DNA of 64,000 bases. Source: DASQPR01 sp963727415. GTDB taxonomy: Bacteria; Actinomycetota; Actinomycetes; Mycobacteriales; Micromonosporaceae. A program made the position numbers and the translations under genes. The notes under the pieces were generated by a model. It searched no databases. It was not told the DNA's origin and saw only the letters and a program-made list of their open reading frames with translations. The number at the start of each line of letters is the position of its first letter. Position 1 is the first letter of the stretch. Positions 27,230-36,438 of the stretch are shown in pieces. The stretch is from positions 124,001-188,000 of the forward strand of contig CAVSGF010000001.1 of assembly GCA_963727415.1 (NCBI GenBank), given 5' to 3'.

Positions 27230-30200
27230 GTGACCACGGTTCTGATCAGCCGAGGGCCGCGCCCGGCCGCGCCCGAGTTGCCATCCGCGGACGTCACCGT
27301 GCCGCCGCCACCGGCGCTGCCGGTCGCCAGCGGCTCGCGATGGCATCAGGCGCTGCTCGCGCTCCCGATGCTGGCCGGCACGATCGCGACCGCGATGATG
27401 TTCGCGGGCCGGGACGGTGGACCGTACACCTACCTGGTGGGCGGCATCTTCGGGCTGTCGTCGCTCGGCATGCTGGCCACCGCCTTCACCGGCGCCGGGC
27501 GGCAACGGCGAGTCGATACCGAGGCAGTTCGCCGTGCCTACGCTCGCCAGCTCGACGAGGCTCGTCGTCAGGTGCGTCTCCGGATCCGCGAGCAAGCCAG
27601 CGCTCTGGAGTACCGGCATCCGGCGCCGGAAACGCTGTGGTCGCTGGTCGGCTCGCCCCGGATCTGGGAGCGCCGGCCGGACGACGCCGACCACGGCGTG
27701 ATCCGGATCGGCCGCGGCCCGCAGCCGCCCCTGGTACCGCTAAGGCCACCGATGCCTTCCGGTGGCGACGAACTCGAACCGGCGTCGGTGGCCGCATTGG
27801 ACCGATTCCTCGCCGCCCACGCGCTCATCCCCGACCTGCCGGTGGCATTGACGCTGCTGCGGTTTCGCACCGTACATGTCTGCGGTCCCGGCGCTCATGG
27901 CCTGGTTCGGGCGATGATCGCCGGGCTCACGGTCTTTCACTCACCGGCCGACGTCGCGGTCGCGGTGTGCGCGGATCCCGCCGAGCAGCATCGCTGGGAG
28001 TACGTGAAGTGGCTACCGCACGCCCGGCACCCGCAGCGCCGGGACGCGGCCGGACCGGCCCGCCTGATGGTCAGCTCCGCGGAGCTGCTCGGTCGTGCGC
28101 TGGCAGGGATAACCGCGACGACGATCGTGGTCTACGACGGCGTGGCCGGCACCACCGGTGATCGCCGGATCGTCATCGGCGAGCCGCCTGCGATCGCGGA
28201 CGCCGCCACGATCGCCATCACCGTCGAACGCGACGGGCGCATGACCACCGACGGCGGCGGCGGGCCGGTCGACGCGGGCATCGCTGACCATCTGCCGATG
28301 GCCGAGGCCGAGGTACTGGCGCGAGCGCTGGCGCCGCTGCGGCCGGCCGGCGGAATGGTTTCGGACGACGGGCCGAGCTCGTTCGGCGAACTGGTCGGCA
28401 TCGGTGACCCGCAAACGTTCGATCCGGCGGCGGCGTGGCCAGGCGGCGGGACCTTGCGGGTACCGATCGGCATGGATGGCGCCGGCCATCCGGTGATGCT
28501 CGACCTCAACGAGTCGGCCCTGGACGGGATGGGCCCGCACGGGCTGGTCATCGGCGCCACCGGGTCCGGCAAGTCGGAGCTGCTCCGATCACTGGTACTG
28601 GGCCTGGCCGCCACCCACGACTCGGCGGTGCTGAACTTCGTGCTGATCGACTTCAAGGGAGGAGCCACATTCGCGACGCTCGACCAAATGCCCCACACCG
28701 CCGCCGTCATCACCAACCTGGCCGACCAGCTCGCTCTCGTCGACCGGATGGCCGATGCCCTGAACGGCGAGCTGATACGCCGGCAGGAGCTGCTGCGGGA
28801 CGCCGGCAACGTGGCCTCCATCCACGAGTATCAGCGCTTGCGCGCCACCGACCCGTCCCTGGCCGCGCTGCCTGCCCTGCTGGTGGTCTGTGACGAGTTC
28901 AGCGAGTTGCTGTCGGCGAAGCCGGAGTTCATCGACCTGTTCGTCGCCATGGGCCGGCTCGGCCGGTCGCTCGGCGTACACCTGCTGCTCGCCTCCCAGC
29001 GGCTGGACGAGGGCCGGCTTCGCGGCCTGGAGACGCACCTGTCGTACCGGATCGGGCTGCGTACGTTCTCCGCGGTCGAGTCGCGGGCCGTGCTGGGGGT
29101 CGCCTCCGCGTACGAGCTGCCGCGCGAACCGGGACACGGCTACCTGCGATCCGGTACCGAGCCGCTGGTCCGGTTCAAGGCGGCATACGTGTCCGGCCCG
29201 GCCGCCTTGCCCAAATCCGCTGACCCGGATGGGGTACGGGTAGTGCCGTTCACCGCGGCACCGGTGGGCTCGCCGGCCGCGCCGCCGCCATCCGAGCCAG
29301 CCGCGCCGTCCACACTCGACCTTCTTGTGCGGCGGATGACCGGCGCGGGCCGGCCGGCGCACCAGATCTGGCTCCCTCCACTCGGCCGGCCGGAGCCGCT
29401 GGACCGGGTGATCGGAGCGCTCGGCGTGATCGCCGACCGCGGCCTGGCCACCGCCGACGACCGTGGCTGGCGTCGGTTGCGGACTCCGATCGGGGTGATC
29501 GATCGCCCGCGGCAGCAGCGACGCGATCCCCTGGTGCTTGAGCTGGACGGCGCGGCCGGGCATGTCGCGGTCGTCGGTGCGCCGCAAGCCGGCAAGTCAA
29601 CCGCGATCCGGACTTTGCTTGCGACCCTCGCGCTCACCCACACACCCCGCGAGGCCACCTGCTACTGCCTGGACTTCGGCGGCGGCACGCTGCGGGATCT
29701 GGCACGCCTGCCGCACGTCGGAGCGGTGATCGACCGGCAGTCCCCCTCGGCGGTCCGGCGCTGCGTCGGCGAGATCGCCTCGATCCTCGCGGATCGGGAG
29801 CGCCGGTTCGTCGCCGACGCCGTAGCGGGCGTGCGGCAGGCACGCGGTGGCACGGCTCTCGACCCGTACGGCGACGTCTTTCTCGTCATCGACGGCTGGG
29901 CGACGATCCGATCCGAGTTCGACGACCTCGAACCGATCATCACCGACCTGGCGGCACGCGGGCTGTCGTACGGCATCCACGTGGTGATCTCGACCGGCCG
30001 CTGGGCCGATCTGCGCCCGAACCTCCGCGACCTGCTCACGTCGCGGCTGGAGTTGCGGCTCGGCGACGTTTCCGAGTCGATCGCCGGGCGCCATGCCGCC
30101 ATGTCGGTGCCGGAGCGATCGCCCGGGCGAGGCATCCTCGCCGACGGTGCCCAATTCCAGCTCCTGGCGCCCGAGCTCAGCAGCGGAACGGATCTGATCG

Positions 30201-31012
30201 GCGCGATCGCCGCCGCCTGGCCGGGGCCGTCGGCCCCACCGGTACGAGAACTGCCGGCGCTCGTGCCACTCGCCGCCGTGTCCGACCCGGAGGCGGGCGG
30301 CCTGCGCGTGCCGCTCGGGCTGGACGAGGCCGGGCTGGCCCCGGTCCGGCTGGACTTCGCCGCCGATCCCCATCTGCTGATCTTCGGCGATTCGGGGAGT
30401 GGCAAGTCCGCCCTGCTACGGTCGCTGGCCACCTCGATCAGCAACCAGATGTCCCCGGACAAAGCCCGGATCGTCGTGATCGATTACCGGCGCAGCCTGC
30501 TCGGTGAGATCGCTGGCGACCATTTGATCGGGTACGCGTCCGCGGCCGGCCCGGCCGTCGAGCTGATCGAGTCGGTCGCCGCCTACATGCGTGCCCGGCT
30601 GCCCGGCCCGGATGTCACCACGGCGCAGCTCAAGGCCCGGTCCTGGTACCAGGGACCGGACTGCTTCGTCTTGGTTGACGACTGGGACCTCACCGGGCCG
30701 GCTCCGTTCGCCTCGCTGCTCGACTTGCTCGGCCACGCCCGGGACATCGGCCTTCATCTGGTCGTGGCCCGGCGCTGTGGCGGGGCCGCCCGGGCACTCT
30801 ACGAACCCACGCTGGCACGCCTCAAGGAGCTGGCCAGCACCGGCGTGGTCCTGTCCGGCGACTCCGACGAGGGGCCGTTGCTCGGCGGGGTCCGGCCACG
30901 GCGGCTGCCACCCGGCCGCGGCTACCTGATCCATCGCCGGGATGGCGCCCGCCTGGTCCAGCTGGGATATGCCGAGCCTCATGAGGCGGGCAGCGAGGCC
31001 GCGCACCAGTGA
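27230..31012 (+). CDS. eccC: type VII secretion ATPase EccC, three FtsK domains
   Basis: EccC is the motor of type VII secretion. The 1260-aa chain begins TTVLISRGPRPAAPELP, the usual EccC N-terminus, which selects GTG 27230 over the earlier TTG/ATG-like options. Two membrane helices lie at about 45-85. Three FtsK/SpoIIIE domains follow. P-loops are GATGSGKSELL (about 442), GAPQAGKSTAI (about 783) and GDSGSGKSALL (about 1053). Walker B strands are LLVVCDEFSELL, VFLVIDGWATI and CFVLVDDWDL. All three P-loop lysines are kept, and this is the fused EccCa-EccCb form. It is divergent from eccD and convergent with marP. Confidence 0.93.
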   Translation: MTTVLISRGPRPAAPELPSADVTVPPPPALPVASGSRWHQALLALPMLAGTIATAMMFAGRDGGPYTYLVGGIFGLSSLGMLATAFTGAGRQRRVDTEAVRRAYARQLDEARRQVRLRIREQASALEYRHPAPETLWSLVGSPRIWERRPDDADHGVIRIGRGPQPPLVPLRPPMPSGGDELEPASVAALDRFLAAHALIPDLPVALTLLRFRTVHVCGPGAHGLVRAMIAGLTVFHSPADVAVAVCADPAEQHRWEYVKWLPHARHPQRRDAAGPARLMVSSAELLGRALAGITATTIVVYDGVAGTTGDRRIVIGEPPAIADAATIAITVERDGRMTTDGGGGPVDAGIADHLPMAEAEVLARALAPLRPAGGMVSDDGPSSFGELVGIGDPQTFDPAAAWPGGGTLRVPIGMDGAGHPVMLDLNESALDGMGPHGLVIGATGSGKSELLRSLVLGLAATHDSAVLNFVLIDFKGGATFATLDQMPHTAAVITNLADQLALVDRMADALNGELIRRQELLRDAGNVASIHEYQRLRATDPSLAALPALLVVCDEFSELLSAKPEFIDLFVAMGRLGRSLGVHLLLASQRLDEGRLRGLETHLSYRIGLRTFSAVESRAVLGVASAYELPREPGHGYLRSGTEPLVRFKAAYVSGPAALPKSADPDGVRVVPFTAAPVGSPAAPPPSEPAAPSTLDLLVRRMTGAGRPAHQIWLPPLGRPEPLDRVIGALGVIADRGLATADDRGWRRLRTPIGVIDRPRQQRRDPLVLELDGAAGHVAVVGAPQAGKSTAIRTLLATLALTHTPREATCYCLDFGGGTLRDLARLPHVGAVIDRQSPSAVRRCVGEIASILADRERRFVADAVAGVRQARGGTALDPYGDVFLVIDGWATIRSEFDDLEPIITDLAARGLSYGIHVVISTGRWADLRPNLRDLLTSRLELRLGDVSESIAGRHAAMSVPERSPGRGILADGAQFQLLAPELSSGTDLIGAIAAAWPGPSAPPVRELPALVPLAAVSDPEAGGLRVPLGLDEAGLAPVRLDFAADPHLLIFGDSGSGKSALLRSLATSISNQMSPDKARIVVIDYRRSLLGEIAGDHLIGYASAAGPAVELIESVAAYMRARLPGPDVTTAQLKARSWYQGPDCFVLVDDWDLTGPAPFASLLDLLGHARDIGLHLVVARRCGGAARALYEPTLARLKELASTGVVLSGDSDEGPLLGGVRPRRLPPGRGYLIHRRDGARLVQLGYAEPHEAGSEAAHQ

Positions 31013-31019
31013 CTGTTGC

Positions 31020-32213
31020 TCAGTCGGTGCACGCTCCGGTCGACACGTGCTCGGTCGCGGTCTTGCCGGTCGTCACCACCGGCGCCGCCTCCGCGGCGGT
31101 CAGCGCGAACCCGGTCTCCGGGTCGTCGGCGGCGGCGGCGAAGACGACGCCGAGCACGGCGCCATGCGAATCGATCAGCGGACCGCCGGAGTTGCCACTG
31201 CGGACCAGCCCTCGAATCGTGTAGATATCCCTGGTCACGGTGCGGTCGTTGTAGATGTCCGGTCCCCTGATCGCGCGGGCGTCTCGAATCCGGGCCGCCT
31301 CCGCGTCGTATGGACCGTCGAGCGGGAACCCCAGCACGATCGCGTCGTCGTCGGGCTGCGCCCGCTGCTTGGCGAACGACATGACCGGCGCGTTCAGGCC
31401 GGGAACGTTGATGACGGCGAGGTCACGGTGCGGGTCGTAAACGACCACGACGCCAGAGAGCACGTACTTCTGGCCGGGGGCGGCAACGGTGACCTGCCGG
31501 GTGCCGGCGACCACGTGAGCGTTGGTCAGAACGCGGCCGGGCGCGAACACGAAGCCGGAACCCTCGATGCGGCGATTGCACGATGGCGCGCTGCCCTCGA
31601 CCTTCACGACCGACCGCTCGCTCGACCGGACCACCGGCAGCCCGGCCAGCGCCGCGTTGGGTGCCGGCACCTGGCGTACGTTGGTCGGAATCAGCTCGCC
31701 GAACACGTCCGGGAAGCCGCTGGTGTTGACCGTGGTGCGCAGTTGTTCGGAGAGCGCCTGCGCAGCCTGCGGCATCACCGCGTTGACACTGTGCAGGATT
31801 GCGCTCTGGCGGACCGATCGGGCGAGACCGGGCAGTGACGACGAGCCGAGCGGCGCGGCCACCAGCCACACCACGACCAACAGGGCCAGCACCGACACGA
31901 TGGCGCCGCCGATGTCGTCGAGCGATTGGCCGGTGCGGTTGCGGATGCCGCCGCGAATCTTCTCCCCCATCCAGTTGGCGAGCGCCTGACCGATCAGCGC
32001 GACCCCGAAGACGCAGCCCAGCGAGATCGCGACCCGGGCAGCCTCGCTGCTGAAGTGACCGGCGAGCGCCGGTCCGACCTGCAGTCCGAGGGCGGCACCG
32101 ACAAAGAACCCGACGAATGACAGTAGTCCCACAACAAAGCCCTGCCGGTACCCATTGATGGCGAAAATGACCATGAGTACCAACAGGAGGAGATCAAGGA
32201 GGCTGCCATGCAC
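31020..32213 (-). CDS. marP: membrane-anchored serine protease MarP-like
   Basis: MarP is a periplasmic protease needed for acid and oxidative stress resistance in M. tuberculosis. The product from GTG 32213 is 397 aa. It has four N-terminal helices of the colicin V production type (about 5-130) and a trypsin-like domain. Catalytic residues are visible: His233 in TNAHVV, Asp264 in HRDLAVI and Ser342 in SGNSGGPL. Flanking Cys residues (SAPSCNRRIEGSG and the C-terminal TGACTD) may form disulphides. A TTG 27 bases upstream would add nine residues but looks unlike the family. It is the last gene of the nth-tlpA-nudix-marP run. Confidence 0.93.
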   Translation of the reverse strand: MHGSLLDLLLLVLMVIFAINGYRQGFVVGLLSFVGFFVGAALGLQVGPALAGHFSSEAARVAISLGCVFGVALIGQALANWMGEKIRGGIRNRTGQSLDDIGGAIVSVLALLVVVWLVAAPLGSSSLPGLARSVRQSAILHSVNAVMPQAAQALSEQLRTTVNTSGFPDVFGELIPTNVRQVPAPNAALAGLPVVRSSERSVVKVEGSAPSCNRRIEGSGFVFAPGRVLTNAHVVAGTRQVTVAAPGQKYVLSGVVVVYDPHRDLAVINVPGLNAPVMSFAKQRAQPDDDAIVLGFPLDGPYDAEAARIRDARAIRGPDIYNDRTVTRDIYTIRGLVRSGNSGGPLIDSHGAVLGVVFAAAADDPETGFALTAAEAAPVVTTGKTATEHVSTGACTD

Positions 32214-32236
32214 GAGTTCAGGGTACGGGTGTGGTG

Positions 32237-32896
32237 TCAAGCAACGGTGAGATCCTCAATACGCCCGGCCGTATCCCACGGACGGGACCAACCGCCCAGG
32301 TCGAGCAGGACCGACAGCACGCCCGCGGTAAAACCCCACACCAGCATGTTCCCGACGTGGAAACCGGCGCCTATCCACCCACTCGGGTGGCGAACGCGCA
32401 CCCGGTTGGCCGGATCGACAAGCTCGGCGACAGTAACCCGGGCGACGCTAGCGACCTCCCGCTCGTCCATCGGAGCAACCGGATGCGGGGAACGCCACCA
32501 GGCCAGCACCGGCCGGACGACGAAGTTGCTCACCGGAATCCACAGCGGTGGCAGCACGGCCTGAACCGACACACCGTCAGGACGCAGGCCGACCTCCTCG
32601 CGAGCCTCGCGAAGCGCGGTTCCGACCGGGCCGCCGTCGCCTGGATCCGCGGCGCCTCCCGGGAACGCCGGCTGGCCCGCGTGATTGCGCATGTCGGCAG
32701 CGCGTTGCAGGAGCAGGATGTCCGGCTCGCCGGGAACGGATTCGCCGAGCAGCACGAGCACCGCGCTCTGGCGGCCGCCCGATTCGGGAGGCGCGAACCT
32801 GGTGAAGGTTTCCGTTGTGGCATCGGCAACGTTGGTCAGCAACGGCTGCCACCAGCCGGGCATCTCCGCGGGCTCCGGCTCCTCGACGCCGTTCAC
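32237..32896 (-). CDS. NUDIX hydrolase, CoA pyrophosphatase-like
   Basis: This 219-aa protein contains a complete Nudix box, GGAADPGDGG followed by TALREAREEVGL, preceded by ADMRNHAGQPAFPG as in the NudL/CoAse branch. It would hydrolyse a nucleoside diphosphate derivative, possibly CoA. The GTG at 32896 overlaps the tlpA-like stop (GTGA), and marP follows 23 bases later. The same order occurs in mycobacteria (Rv3672c position). Confidence 0.88.
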   Translation of the reverse strand: MNGVEEPEPAEMPGWWQPLLTNVADATTETFTRFAPPESGGRQSAVLVLLGESVPGEPDILLLQRAADMRNHAGQPAFPGGAADPGDGGPVGTALREAREEVGLRPDGVSVQAVLPPLWIPVSNFVVRPVLAWWRSPHPVAPMDEREVASVARVTVAELVDPANRVRVRHPSGWIGAGFHVGNMLVWGFTAGVLSVLLDLGGWSRPWDTAGRIEDLTVA

Positions 32897-33528
32897 GAGT
32901 CGACCCGCACGCCGAGATAGCGCGCCGTCAGATCGGCGATCCTGGTGGTATCCAGCGGGTCGGTGCCGAAATAGACGTACATGAGCCGGCCTCCGGGCCG
33001 GACGAACAGGGTCAGCGGCAGCACATGGCGGCCGAGCGCCGACGCCAGCTTCGAGTCCGGGTCATACAGCATCGGATAGGTCAGCCCGTTGTCCGAGACA
33101 TACGACGTGCCGAACGATCTCGGATCGAGATTGTCGACGCCGACCACCGCGACCCTGCCCGCCGCCGCGCGGTGGAAAGCCTCGACCGCCGGCATCTCCT
33201 GCTTGCACGCCGCGCACGAGGTGGCCCACAGGTTGACCACCATCGGGATGGTGACGCTGCTCAGCCGCACCGATCCGGATCCATCCAGGCACTCGATCGG
33301 GGCGTCCGGGAGGACCGTTGACGCCGAACCGCCTCCCACCATCGGCGTTGACGGCGTCGCGGAGGTCGCCGACGACGGTGCCGGGGTGGTCAGCGACGAC
33401 AGGCAGGTGCCCGCCTGGGACGCCGCTGGCGCCGGCTTGCCGCAGCCGGCCAGCGTGGCCCCGCCGAGGCCGAGCAGCGCGGCCAGCCAGACGCCGATCC
33501 GGCAGATCGGATGAACCGGGCGGCTCAC
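32893..33528 (-). CDS. TlpA-like thioredoxin-fold lipoprotein
   Basis: This 211-aa exported thiol-disulphide oxidoreductase has a lipoprotein signal (helix ending GATLAGC, about residues 10-32), a Ser/Thr/Pro linker and a thioredoxin fold with WATSCAACKQE as active site. The start GTG 33528 overlaps the nth stop (GTGA); the longer open frame upstream is antisense-like. It may keep extracytoplasmic Cys reduced or support MarP and cytochrome maturation, but the partner is not shown. Position matches Rv3673c of M. tuberculosis. Confidence 0.87.
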   Translation of the reverse strand: MSRPVHPICRIGVWLAALLGLGGATLAGCGKPAPAASQAGTCLSSLTTPAPSSATSATPSTPMVGGGSASTVLPDAPIECLDGSGSVRLSSVTIPMVVNLWATSCAACKQEMPAVEAFHRAAAGRVAVVGVDNLDPRSFGTSYVSDNGLTYPMLYDPDSKLASALGRHVLPLTLFVRPGGRLMYVYFGTDPLDTTRIADLTARYLGVRVDS

Positions 33529-34328
33529 GGCGTGACGCCTGCCCGGGCGGCCAGCTCCACGACACGCGGGCCCTTGAGAAGCTTCGCGGCGGCGTGCGGG
33601 TCGGTCGGTCCGGCCCCGTACGCCGGGCACAGCCTCGACAGCGTGCAGGCGCCGCAGGCCGGCTTCTTGGCGTGGCACACGCGCCGGCCGTGGAAGATCA
33701 CCCGGTGCGAGAGCATGGTCCAGTCCTTGCGCTCAATCAGCGCCCCGACGGCGTGCTCCACCTTCACCGGGTCCGACTCCACGGTCCAGGCCCACCGGTG
33801 CACCAGCCGGTCGAAGTGGGTGTCAACGGTGATGCCGGGAATGCCGAACGCGTTGCCGAGCACCACGTTGGCGGTCTTGCGTCCGACGCCGGGAAGCTTC
33901 ACCAGGTCTTCCATCCGGCGCGGGACCTCGCCGTCGAACCGCTCCACCAGCGCGTTGCCGAGGCCGATCACCGCCGTCGTCTTGTTCCGGAAGAACCCGG
34001 TGGGCTTGAGGATCTCCTCCATCTCGGCACGATCGGCGGCCGCGTAGTCGGCCGCCGACGGGTACCGCGCGAACAGCTTCGGCGTCACCTCATTGATCTT
34101 CTTGTCGGTCGATTGCGCCGACAGGATGGTGGCCACGATCAGCTCTAGCGGCGTGGCGAAGTCAAGCTCACAGTGTGCGTCCGGATGGGTCGCGGCCAGC
34201 TCCCGGTGCATTTTCCTGGCACGCCGGGTAAGCGCGACCTTGGACTCGGCGCGGGCCGGAACCGGGGCGGGACCGGAATCGCTGGCCGCCGAATCTGGCA
34301 CGGATCGGGATGCTGCTTTGGTTGGCAC
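33525..34328 (-). CDS. nth: endonuclease III
   Basis: Nth is a DNA glycosylase/AP lyase that removes oxidised pyrimidines. The 267-aa product has the helix-hairpin-helix LPGVGRKTANVVLGN with the catalytic Lys, the catalytic Asp in VDTHFDRLVHR, and the iron-sulphur cluster ligands in CHAKKPACGACTLSRLC (C-x6-C-x2-C-x5-C). About 30 extra N-terminal residues are Ala/Ser/Pro-rich, and a later start is possible. It overlaps the tlpA-like gene and follows cbiZ on the same strand. Confidence 0.95.
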   Translation of the reverse strand: MPTKAASRSVPDSAASDSGPAPVPARAESKVALTRRARKMHRELAATHPDAHCELDFATPLELIVATILSAQSTDKKINEVTPKLFARYPSAADYAAADRAEMEEILKPTGFFRNKTTAVIGLGNALVERFDGEVPRRMEDLVKLPGVGRKTANVVLGNAFGIPGITVDTHFDRLVHRWAWTVESDPVKVEHAVGALIERKDWTMLSHRVIFHGRRVCHAKKPACGACTLSRLCPAYGAGPTDPHAAAKLLKGPRVVELAARAGVTP

Positions 34329-34337
34329 GGGACTAAC

Positions 34338-35009
34338 CTACTGCGCTCGACCGACATCGCCCGTCCGACGCCACTCGCGTGCCCCGCGCAGGGTCGCGGC
34401 GTAGACCGCCCGAGCCAGCCGCGCGCCCCAGGTTGATCTCGGGCCGCCAAACGGCTCGGCCGGGCCGTCCGGCGGGCAGACGACGGCGACCGCGTCACTG
34501 GCGGTACCGGTAGCCGGCACGTCGGCGTCGAGCAGCGCCTGAACCTTGGCCTCGCTGACGCTGATCACCGCGTTCACCAGCGCCGCGTCGGCGAGCCGGA
34601 CCGGGACCTGGATGACCGAGTTGATCGTTCCGGGCCTGGCCGGGCCACCGTCGCCATCGTCGGCGGCGGCCCAGGTCGGTACGCCCAGGCCCACGGTGAC
34701 CGCGGCCGTGACACCGGCGTCGGAGGCGACCTGACGTGCACGAACGTCAACCGCGGTGAGCAGGCCGATGCCGGGCCCGCGCAGGCCCCGCACAGCCGCC
34801 AGCTCGGTCAAGTGGCATGCTGGATCGAGTCGGGCATAGCCTTTGTCGACGGTTGCGTTGATGATCCAATTGCGGATGCCGATCCCGCCGCCCAGCGGCC
34901 CGGATGAGATCGCCAGCATCGGGGCTTCGAACTCCCAGACCAGCAACGGCAGCCGGGCTCCGTTCTCCAGGCGGTCGGCGAGTTGCACGCCAACGACCGT
35001 ACCGGTCAC
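34338..35009 (-). CDS. cbiZ: adenosylcobinamide amidohydrolase CbiZ-like
   Basis: CbiZ cleaves adenosylcobinamide to adenosylcobyric acid, allowing salvage of cobinamide into vitamin B12. The 223-aa product shows the family's conserved stretches: IRNWIINATV, GLRGPGIGLLTAVDV, PGTINSVIQVPVRL, ALVNAVISVSEAK and GTASDAVAVVCP followed by EPFGGPRSTWGARLARAV. GTG 35009 is the start. It precedes nth with a nine-base gap and diverges from crp. No other cobalamin gene is in the window. Confidence 0.88.
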   Translation of the reverse strand: MTGTVVGVQLADRLENGARLPLLVWEFEAPMLAISSGPLGGGIGIRNWIINATVDKGYARLDPACHLTELAAVRGLRGPGIGLLTAVDVRARQVASDAGVTAAVTVGLGVPTWAAADDGDGGPARPGTINSVIQVPVRLADAALVNAVISVSEAKVQALLDADVPATGTASDAVAVVCPPDGPAEPFGGPRSTWGARLARAVYAATLRGAREWRRTGDVGRAQ

Positions 35010-35152
35010 CCGGTCGGCACAGACCGTACCGGGACCCGGTGAGAACGCACCGTACCCGGCGGGCCCCGGTAACGATCTTTATGGGTGCGTGCCGGGTTGT
35101 GACCCTGGTGTGCCTAGACTGACCTTGCGGTGACAATCGGAGAGGGTGCGCT

Positions 35153-35830
35153 ATGGATGAAGTGCTAGCCCGCAGCGGTATTTTCCAGGGCGTTGACCCG
35201 GAGGCAGCGGAAGCGCTGGCCAAAGAGATGGACATCATGGACATCCGCAAGGGTGACGTGGTGTTCAACGAGGGCGAGCCGGGCGACAGCCTCTACATCG
35301 TCATGAGCGGCAAGATAAAGCTGGGTCGGCGCGCCGCCGACGGCCGGCAGAATCTGATCGCGCTGATGGGCCCGTCCGACATGATCGGCGAGCTGTCACT
35401 GTTCGATCCCGGTCCGCGGACCGCGACCGCGACCGCCGTCACCGACGCACGGGTGGCGCGGCTGCGCAAGCAAGGATTGCGACCGTGGCTCACCAACCGG
35501 CCGGAGATCGCCGAGCAGTTGCTGCGAGTGCTGGCGCGCCGCCTCCGCCGCACCAACAACGCGCTGGCCGATCTGATCTTCACCGACGTGCCTGGCCGGG
35601 TCGCGAAGAATCTGCTGCAGATGGCCGGCCAGTTCGGCTCCCGCGACGGCGGCGTTCTCCGGGTCACCCACGACCTGACCCAGGAAGAGCTGGCACAGCT
35701 GGTCGGCGCCTCCCGCGAGACGGTCAACAAGGCGCTCGCGGACTTCGCCTCGCGCGGCTGGCTGCGCCTGGATGGCAAGAGCGTCATCGTCCTTGATCCG
35801 GAGCGATTGGCACGCCGCGCCCGGGTTTAG
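35153..35830 (+). CDS. crp: Crp/Fnr-family cAMP receptor regulator
   Basis: This 225-aa protein is the actinobacterial Crp/GlxR orthologue, a global cAMP-dependent regulator. The cyclic-nucleotide domain includes GDVVFNEGEPGDSLYIVMSGK and the phosphate-binding GELSLFDPGPRTATATA. The C-terminal helix-turn-helix is LTQEELAQLVGASRETVNKAL. A strong ribosome site (GGAGAGGG) precedes ATG 35153. Neighbours nth, tlpA, nudix and marP match the mycobacterial crp region. Its usual other-side neighbours (MBL hydrolase, RidA) lie 10 kb away here. Confidence 0.95.
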   Translation: MDEVLARSGIFQGVDPEAAEALAKEMDIMDIRKGDVVFNEGEPGDSLYIVMSGKIKLGRRAADGRQNLIALMGPSDMIGELSLFDPGPRTATATAVTDARVARLRKQGLRPWLTNRPEIAEQLLRVLARRLRRTNNALADLIFTDVPGRVAKNLLQMAGQFGSRDGGVLRVTHDLTQEELAQLVGASRETVNKALADFASRGWLRLDGKSVIVLDPERLARRARV

Positions 35831-35860
35831 CCCATCCGGCATCGGGCACCATCGGCAAGC

Positions 35861-36400
35861 ATGAGGCCTCGACTGCTTGCGGTGCTGCCCTTGCTCTTGC
35901 TCGCGGCCGGATGCACCAGCGGGCCCGCGCCACCACCGGCCGCCCGGACGCCGGTCCTGACTCCGCCGGCCACGCCCGCGGTGGCGGCCGGTGCCGCGAC
36001 CCCTGAGCCGGGCCGCTCCGGCTGTGGCCAGGTGTACCCGGCCGGGTCGCCGCTGCCGGCGTGGACGGCGAGTGCGGGCCCGCCGACCGGGCTGCCATGG
36101 GTGCTGACCGATTCGTCGGCCATGGTCGGAATCCTGTTCGGCGCACCGCTGCGCTCCGGCAAGCGAGACGACGGCAAGTCCAACAAGATCCTCTGGATCT
36201 CGCGCGCCCCGCGCGACGGCGCCACGTTGCGGATCGCGGCCGGTTCGGTCGGCACGAGTGTCGCCTCATCGTTTCCGGCTGACTCCTCGCCGGGCGAGAT
36301 CTATCCGTCGATAGTTGATGTGCCGTCGCCCGGATGCTGGCATCTCGATCTGCGGTGGGGTCCGAACTCGGGCTCGGTCGATCTGTACTACGGCAAATAG
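35861..36400 (+). CDS. putative lipoprotein, unknown function
   Basis: This 179-aa protein has a lipoprotein signal peptide (MRPRLLAVLPLLLLAAGC, Cys18), a Pro/Ala-rich linker to about residue 50, and a beta-rich domain with two Cys (GRSGCGQ and SPGCWHLDLRW) that could form a disulphide. The end, WGPNSGSVDLYYGK, suggests a beta sandwich. I do not recognise a family. It starts 30 bases after crp and may be co-transcribed with it. Its stop directly abuts a large palindrome. Confidence 0.65.
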   Translation: MRPRLLAVLPLLLLAAGCTSGPAPPPAARTPVLTPPATPAVAAGAATPEPGRSGCGQVYPAGSPLPAWTASAGPPTGLPWVLTDSSAMVGILFGAPLRSGKRDDGKSNKILWISRAPRDGATLRIAAGSVGTSVASSFPADSSPGEIYPSIVDVPSPGCWHLDLRWGPNSGSVDLYYGK

Positions 36401-36438
36401 CAGATAAAACAAACAGGCTTGACTGTTTGTTTTATCTG
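36401..36438. promoter_or_regulatory. perfect 16-bp inverted repeat, likely TetR operator over a leaderless promoter
   Basis: CAGATAAAACAAACAG (36401-36416) and CTGTTTGTTTTATCTG (36423-36438) are perfect reverse complements around GCTTGA. TTGACT (36419-36424) sits in the centre as a -35. CAGGCT (36442-36447) is a plausible -10 after 17 bases, and initiation would fall on the TetR GTG at 36451/36454. The AT-rich arms stand out from the GC-rich surroundings. It could also act as a hairpin terminator for the lipoprotein gene. Confidence 0.65.

Noticed and set aside
27176..27694. Extended eccD open frame upstream of 27184
   Set aside because: It runs antisense through the eccC start region, is Arg/Gly/Pro-rich and would destroy the ubiquitin-like N-terminus seen in EccD.
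32214..32240. Longer MarP start at TTG 32240
   Set aside because: The GTG at 32213 gives the family's usual N-terminus and puts the catalytic residues at expected positions; the TTG adds nine unlikely residues.
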